DNA of 8,880 bases from DHVE2 group archaeon (GTDB taxonomy: Archaea > Thermoplasmatota > Thermoplasmata > Thermoplasmatales > Aciduliprofundaceae), in the NCBI GenBank assembly GCA_015522935.1, contig WALH01000087.1, positions 1-8,880 on the forward strand, read 5' to 3'. The notes below the pieces were generated by a model. The model searched no databases, was not told where the DNA came from, and saw only the letters and a program-made list of their open reading frames with translations. Each line of letters begins with the position of its first letter. Position 1 is the first letter of the stretch. Of the stretch, positions 4,741 to 8,880 are shown piece by piece. The translations under genes and the position numbers were made by a program.

Positions 4741-5875
4741 TGTAGATGTCAAGATGATACGAGAGAGTTTCATAGCATTATTTTTAGCGTTGATAGCCGA
4801 TAGTTTCGCAGGTGTTTTGCTGAACCGCTCCATATGGGTTTTCAATGCAATTCCAGGGCTCCTTATGATTTTACCCGCTCTTTTGGATATGCGTGGTAAT
4901 ATTTACGGAGCTCAGATTTCCAGGCTGAGTTCTAAACTGCATCTTGGGGAAATCAAAGGAATGAAAGATGAAGAGGTGAGAATAAACATTGTTGCATCAA
5001 TTGCACTTGCATTTACTGTGAGCTATATAATGATCTTTCTTACAGGTGGAGCATTCTATCTTTTTAATGGTATAATTATCTCTTTGTTTATAATCCTTAC
5101 AATAGTTTTAACGAATCATTTTTTTACATCATCAATTCTAACCCCGGTAGCAGCTTATCTTTCTGTGAAATCCTATGAGAAAAAATGGAACCCAGATAAC
5201 ATAGGCGTCCCCCTCATGTCTGCAATTGGAGATTTTATGGTGGTATTCTTTTTAATATTAAGTACTCTTTTAATTTTATGGCTTCCATCTATTCTCCGTT
5301 ACATTCTTTTGAGCATATGGATCTCTTACACTGTTTATATTTTTTACAAAACCACAAAAACAAGAGAAGGAAAGAGGATATACAGAGAGAGCTTCACGGT
5401 TCTAATAATTGTAGGCATGCTCGAACTTGTCACAGGTGGTATGTGGGAAGGATACAAAATTGCAATCCTTCTCCTAATCTTACCCCCTTTTCAAGAAACC
5501 ATTGGAAATATAGGAAGCGTACTCTCTGCAAGGCTGTCTTCCTTCATTTATCTTGGCTATATAGAGCCCGGTTTTGTTCCGCATGGAGAGCACTTCTGGA
5601 GGGATGTGGTTTCAACATTTATTCTAACCATAATAATGTCTTCAATTGTGGCAGGATTGGCATTTTTTTATGCATTTGACTTCAGAATTGTATGGGTGAT
5701 ATTCATCGCAGGATTGCTAGCGGCAACATTACTGATCATAATTTCTTACTACCTAACATATTTCAGCATAAAACTCAAGATAGATCCAGATAATACAGTG
5801 ATACCCATAATAACAACATTAGCGGATATAATAGGTAGCGGATCCGTAATACTTCTGTACATGCTGATTTTTTAA
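4727..5875 (+). CDS. MgtE/SLC41-like divalent cation transporter with two MgtE repeats
   Basis: Multi-pass membrane protein, 382 aa, predicted to transport Mg2+ or a related divalent cation. It holds two MgtE membrane repeats in tandem: about 40-200 and 240-382. Each has a G-N motif (N58 in M-R-G-N-I-Y, N261 in I-G-N-I-G) followed by S-R/A-R-L-S-S. Each also has a (N/D)-P-D-N-x3-P-x6-D signature (155-169 and 353-367) whose last Asp (D169, D367) falls where the bacterial MgtE pore Asp binds Mg2+. The cytoplasmic MgtE N-domain and CBS pair that gate bacterial MgtE are absent, so the layout resembles eukaryotic SLC41 and archaeal two-repeat proteins. The start at 4727 is fixed by GGAGGTG seven bases upstream. 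It is a single-gene unit, divergent from the TIM-barrel operon. With no sensor domain, control may lie in the hairpin over its start codon. The exact ion is not shown by the sequence. Confidence 0.85.
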   Translation: MSHHLVDVKMIRESFIALFLALIADSFAGVLLNRSIWVFNAIPGLLMILPALLDMRGNIYGAQISRLSSKLHLGEIKGMKDEEVRINIVASIALAFTVSYIMIFLTGGAFYLFNGIIISLFIILTIVLTNHFFTSSILTPVAAYLSVKSYEKKWNPDNIGVPLMSAIGDFMVVFFLILSTLLILWLPSILRYILLSIWISYTVYIFYKTTKTREGKRIYRESFTVLIIVGMLELVTGGMWEGYKIAILLLILPPFQETIGNIGSVLSARLSSFIYLGYIEPGFVPHGEHFWRDVVSTFILTIIMSSIVAGLAFFYAFDFRIVWVIFIAGLLAATLLIIISYYLTYFSIKLKIDPDNTVIPIITTLADIIGSGSVILLYMLIF

Positions 5876-5883
5876 TTTTTCTT
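5868..5883 (+). terminator. U-rich terminator after the transporter
   Basis: Two T runs (T6 at 5868-5873 and T5 at 5876-5880, then CTT) span the TAA stop codon of the transporter gene. This fits an archaeal U-tract terminator, and it separates the transporter from the next promoter 15 nt downstream. Confidence 0.5.
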
Positions 5884-5892
5884 CAAATCAAA

Positions 5893-5908
5893 GAAAAGTA
5901 TTTAAATA
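5893..5908 (+). promoter_or_regulatory. Strong BRE/TATA promoter of the surface protein gene
   Basis: GAAAAG is followed directly by TATTTAAATA, close to the archaeal BRE/TATA consensus and the best promoter in the window. Transcription is expected near 5930, leaving a leader of about 20 nt with GGAGGG in front of ATG 5950. This suggests high expression, as for an abundant surface protein. Confidence 0.8.
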
Positions 5909-5936
5909 GAGACTGTTTTTCCCTCACAGCACAAAC

Positions 5937-5942
5937 GGAGGG
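5937..5942 (+). promoter_or_regulatory. Shine-Dalgarno of the surface protein gene
   Basis: GGAGGG ends seven bases before ATG 5950, which is ideal spacing. It fixes this ATG as the start, immediately ahead of a clear signal peptide. Confidence 0.8.
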
Positions 5943-5949
5943 AAACAAA

Positions 5950-8880
5950 ATGCCCGAAAAATACTTAAAAAGAGGAAAAGTGATCGCAGCAATCGCAGTG
6001 CTGCTACTAAGCGCTTTATTTGCAGCAGGGAGCGTCACTGCACTTGAGCCCCAGAAGGGTAGCATAAGTTTTGTATTGATGTATAAAGATGCCGAAACAG
6101 GCGATAGCGATCTTCTTGGCAATCTTAATGTGGCCTTGGTTGATATGAATGGTTCTCAACTTCAAAATACTGTTTCCAGATACAACGGGATAGTTATATT
6201 TGATAATGTAGAGTATGGGAACTATGTCATAAAAACAAATACTGTAAAGGTAGGTGACTTTATATATAAATCGAATTTTAGTCTTGTTAAATTAGATAGT
6301 AGCGGACAGCATTTGGTAAGTGGAGGCGATTTCAACAACATAACTGTGATGAGGTATCCACTGGATCATTATCTAAACATAACTGTACAGGATAATGGCC
6401 TACCAAAAATTGCTACAGTGAACATTTACTTTAACGCAACTAAGTATTGTTTCCAGAGTGCTTCAGAAAACTACCAATACAATCTCACAGTTCCATTTGG
6501 AACTTTAGGTGTTGAAATAACTTACAAAGAGGGAGGTGTTAACAAAACACTTTACAGAGATATAATTATCCCAAGAAATCAGAAATATAACAATGTAACG
6601 ATTGATGTTAATACCTACAAGAGAATAATGGGCACCGTAACTTCTGAGACCAAAATTGTGGAAAGCAATGTGCACATTACCCTCATAAATGAAACCACAA
6701 ATCAAATATGGAAGGTGCTGAACTTCACTGGTGGAGCGTTCAGCTTCTATCTTCCTTCAACAAACTATACAATGGTAGTTACTGCCGACGGATACAACAT
6801 AAAAACTAAAGAAGTATCTACAAACTTTATGAATATAAATCTAAATCCTGCCGTGAATCATGAGAATTATACGATAACTTTCTCCAACAATATGAAATGG
6901 GTTAATATAACAAAAACTATTGAGATTTCCAATGAGACTGTTCTTTATTCACTACCTTATAACAACACAGGGGTACTGTATTATCAATTGAAGCTTTTGG
7001 GATGGAGCAGTAGCGACCTTGAAAATTACCTTGCAAATGAATACCGCGAATACACAGACAAGCTTATAACAGTTGACGGAAATGTATACGAAGTTAATAG
7101 TGTGAGCAGTCCAAACTGGCAATCCGTAAACCCCTCTCAGGAGGAGTTTGTGCTTACCCAGACCATACATTACTTAAATGGGGATATAAGCAGATCCTCA
7201 TTACTCCAAGATGGTAAAATAAATGTTGCAATATATGCAGAGAAAGATTATGTTGGAGGATCAAAAATAGTGCATAATTATACACTTCAAATACCGTCTG
7301 ACCTCGAAAGAAGCAATGAGATATCCTATGCAACTGTTGAGAATTACATAGGAACAATATCAATAAGTAATGTTGAAAAAGTTCCCATAATTTTAGTTCT
7401 GAAAGAGAGAAAAAGTCCGGAGATAATACTGGATAAACTGGTCATTGGATGGACTAATATCACTGATGTAAACCATGTGGTCAATCAAACCGCAACCAAC
7501 TATACAATTGTGGTTCCTGCATATAAGGAGGTGTGGTTCAATGCGTCCAAGGTGGTTCACGACATGGTCAGAGATGTCACAGATGCAGAAAACACAACCT
7601 ACAACTGGAGCATAGATGGTAAAAATTACAAATCCGGGATGGGGCTTTTCAACATAACATACAGTTTCCCCACAGGCAAACATATGATTAATGTGTTAGT
7701 TACCGATGTTGGTGACAACACCAATGAGACAAATATTACTGTTCTTTCAGATAGATTTTGGCCTACCGCAAATATAACAATAAAAACAATGGATGGAAAG
7801 AGTATAGCAACTTTACATACAAATAAAACCTCTCTTGGAAGAATCGATTACAACGTATCGGGCACAATAAATCATGCATGGATGAATTCAACGACACATG
7901 TGGTTGCCATAAAAACACCAATGATTATAAATCAAACAGAAGAAATAATTTATGATGCAGGTAACAGTACGGATACCTACGATGGCAAAAATCTCACTCA
8001 TCTACCAGTAATAGTGGAATGGAATTTCAACGGAAATAAAAGTACAGGACTGAAAGAAACATTTGCGTTTGATAAACCAACGAGAAAAGGGTACTATTAT
8101 GTGAACATTACCCTGCGTGATAGTGTGAACAACACAATAGTAATCTCTCTGCCTGTAGAAGTAAGAGATATAACAAAGCCTGTGGTAAGACTGAATTTCA
8201 CAGTTAATGGAAAAAATGTGAATGAAGTCAAAGAAGGTGAAAACATAACATTAGATGCCAGTGGAAGTTACGACCCGGATAATGGAACAATAGCATCCTA
8301 CAACTGGACAATAAAAAATGGGACTTATAAAATAATAAATGAAACATCTGGCATATACACCGTTGTAAACGGCTCGTTCTCAGGTAACAATGTCACGCTT
8401 ATGTTCCATCAGTATGGGACATATTACGTTATACTCAACATAACAGACGGCGCTGGTAATTATAACGTGATAAACAGAACCCTGCGTGTGACACCTATGA
8501 GGCCCGATATGAGTATAAACAGTGTTGATATAAGTGGAGACAGAATTGAAGGCAGCAGGTTAACATTTGAAATAAATGTATCAAACAGCGGTAATATACC
8601 CGCTGATAAATACTGGGTAGCCATATATGTCAATGGAAAAGTCGTTGAAAATGAATCATTCGAGAACCTCAAGAATGGAAGTTACGTTGTAAAAGACCTT
8701 TACTGGACCCCAAGCTCTCCTGGACAATACAATGTGAAGATAGGGGTATGGGCCCCAAATGAGCCGCCCAGCTATCGCAGTGACAATGTGAAAGAGATGA
8801 CAGTAACCATACAGGAAGCACCATGGAAACTCCCGGCAATAGTAATAGGTTCCATAATAATCATTGCAGTTATAGGATAC
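5950..8880 (+). CDS. Large secreted sequon-rich protein with PKD-like and CARDB domains (3' end outside window)
   Basis: The frame is open from ATG 5950 to the right edge: 977 codons, no stop, so the gene is incomplete here. Residues 1-31 form a signal peptide (basic start, hydrophobic core, A-L-E). Beta-sandwich domains follow: about 38-135 (G-I-V-I-F-D-N-V-E-Y-G-N-Y, carboxypeptidase-regulatory-like), 140-222, and 225-300 (also regulatory-like). About 341-490 is unrecognised. About 491-600 and 605-740 look PKD-like; 742-848 is a clear PKD domain (D-A-S-G-S-Y-D-P-D and Y-N-W). CARDB-like 850-956 (V-S-N-S-G-N-I-P-A) precedes a membrane helix from 960, cut by the edge. I count about 47 N-x-S/T sequons and one cysteine (C167). 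The strong promoter and sequon density suggest an abundant glycosylated cell-surface protein, S-layer-like or ligand-binding. Anchoring is by a plain helix, not a PEF tail. The name of the family is uncertain. Confidence 0.88.
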   Translation, partial: MPEKYLKRGKVIAAIAVLLLSALFAAGSVTALEPQKGSISFVLMYKDAETGDSDLLGNLNVALVDMNGSQLQNTVSRYNGIVIFDNVEYGNYVIKTNTVKVGDFIYKSNFSLVKLDSSGQHLVSGGDFNNITVMRYPLDHYLNITVQDNGLPKIATVNIYFNATKYCFQSASENYQYNLTVPFGTLGVEITYKEGGVNKTLYRDIIIPRNQKYNNVTIDVNTYKRIMGTVTSETKIVESNVHITLINETTNQIWKVLNFTGGAFSFYLPSTNYTMVVTADGYNIKTKEVSTNFMNINLNPAVNHENYTITFSNNMKWVNITKTIEISNETVLYSLPYNNTGVLYYQLKLLGWSSSDLENYLANEYREYTDKLITVDGNVYEVNSVSSPNWQSVNPSQEEFVLTQTIHYLNGDISRSSLLQDGKINVAIYAEKDYVGGSKIVHNYTLQIPSDLERSNEISYATVENYIGTISISNVEKVPIILVLKERKSPEIILDKLVIGWTNITDVNHVVNQTATNYTIVVPAYKEVWFNASKVVHDMVRDVTDAENTTYNWSIDGKNYKSGMGLFNITYSFPTGKHMINVLVTDVGDNTNETNITVLSDRFWPTANITIKTMDGKSIATLHTNKTSLGRIDYNVSGTINHAWMNSTTHVVAIKTPMIINQTEEIIYDAGNSTDTYDGKNLTHLPVIVEWNFNGNKSTGLKETFAFDKPTRKGYYYVNITLRDSVNNTIVISLPVEVRDITKPVVRLNFTVNGKNVNEVKEGENITLDASGSYDPDNGTIASYNWTIKNGTYKIINETSGIYTVVNGSFSGNNVTLMFHQYGTYYVILNITDGAGNYNVINRTLRVTPMRPDMSINSVDISGDRIEGSRLTFEINVSNSGNIPADKYWVAIYVNGKVVENESFENLKNGSYVVKDLYWTPSSPGQYNVKIGVWAPNEPPSYRSDNVKEMTVTIQEAPWKLPAIVIGSIIIIAVIGY
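8173..8493 (+). other. PKD domain
   Basis: Residues 742-848 of the large surface protein carry the PKD hallmark D-A-S-G-S-Y-D-P-D-N-G-T-I, followed by Y-N-W and a closing Y-Y-V-I-L-N-I-T-D strand. PKD domains are extracellular beta-sandwiches, usually acting as spacers or in protein and sugar contacts. Confidence 0.8.
8497..8817 (+). other. CARDB-like domain
   Basis: Residues 850-956 begin R-P-D-M-S-I-N-S-V and contain L-T-F-E-I-N-V-S-N-S-G-N, followed by P-G-Q-Y-N-V-K-I-G-V. This matches the CARDB pattern of an adhesive beta-sandwich placed next to the membrane. It leads directly into the hydrophobic segment W-K-L-P-A-I-V-I-G-S that runs off the window. Confidence 0.75.

Noticed and set aside
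5986..6004. Inverted repeat GCAGCA / TGCTGC near the start of the surface protein gene
   Set aside because: It is short (6 bp), inside the Ala/Leu-rich signal-peptide codons, and away from the Shine-Dalgarno site; chance is the simplest reading.

Overview
The window looks like chromosomal DNA from a thermophilic euryarchaeon, most likely of the Thermoplasmata and possibly near Aciduliprofundum. Support: BRE/TATA promoters of archaeal type (5893-5908 and 1920-1934), Shine-Dalgarno sites matching the archaeal 16S tail, Arg codons dominated by AGA/AGG and Ile by ATA, an archaeal-type 6-phospho-3-hexuloisomerase, and large secreted proteins rich in N-glycosylation sequons. The lineage is an inference from protein character; no rRNA or tRNA is present to settle it. 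I see no mobile element, CRISPR array or RNA gene.

Layout from left to right. Positions 1-112 hold no gene I can support. A secreted parallel beta-helix (NosD-like) protein with an FN3 domain and a PEF-type C-terminal sorting signal runs leftward (1879-113) and contains 69-bp internal repeats. It shares a 120-bp divergent promoter region with a rightward CPBP-family intramembrane protease that carries a C-terminal zinc ribbon (2000-3100). The protease gene overlaps tail-to-tail by 19 bp with a leftward two-gene operon: an endonuclease IV-like TIM-barrel protein with altered metal ligands (4625-3624) followed by 6-phospho-3-hexuloisomerase (3618-3082). Divergent from that operon is a two-repeat MgtE/SLC41-like cation transporter (4727-5875). 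Last, behind a strong promoter, a very long secreted protein with PKD-like and CARDB domains (5950 to beyond 8880) runs off the right edge inside its C-terminal membrane helix.

Functionally the window mixes cell-surface construction (the beta-helix protein and the PKD/CARDB protein, with two different anchoring modes), membrane functions (intramembrane protease, divalent cation transporter) and a small metabolic operon (hexulose phosphate isomerase plus a TIM-barrel partner of unknown reaction). I do not see one multi-gene system that unites them. The most striking non-coding signal is a perfect 10-bp inverted repeat (4715-4724 / 4731-4740) that places the transporter's Shine-Dalgarno sequence in a stem and its start codon in a 6-nt loop, a possible RNA switch or operator.
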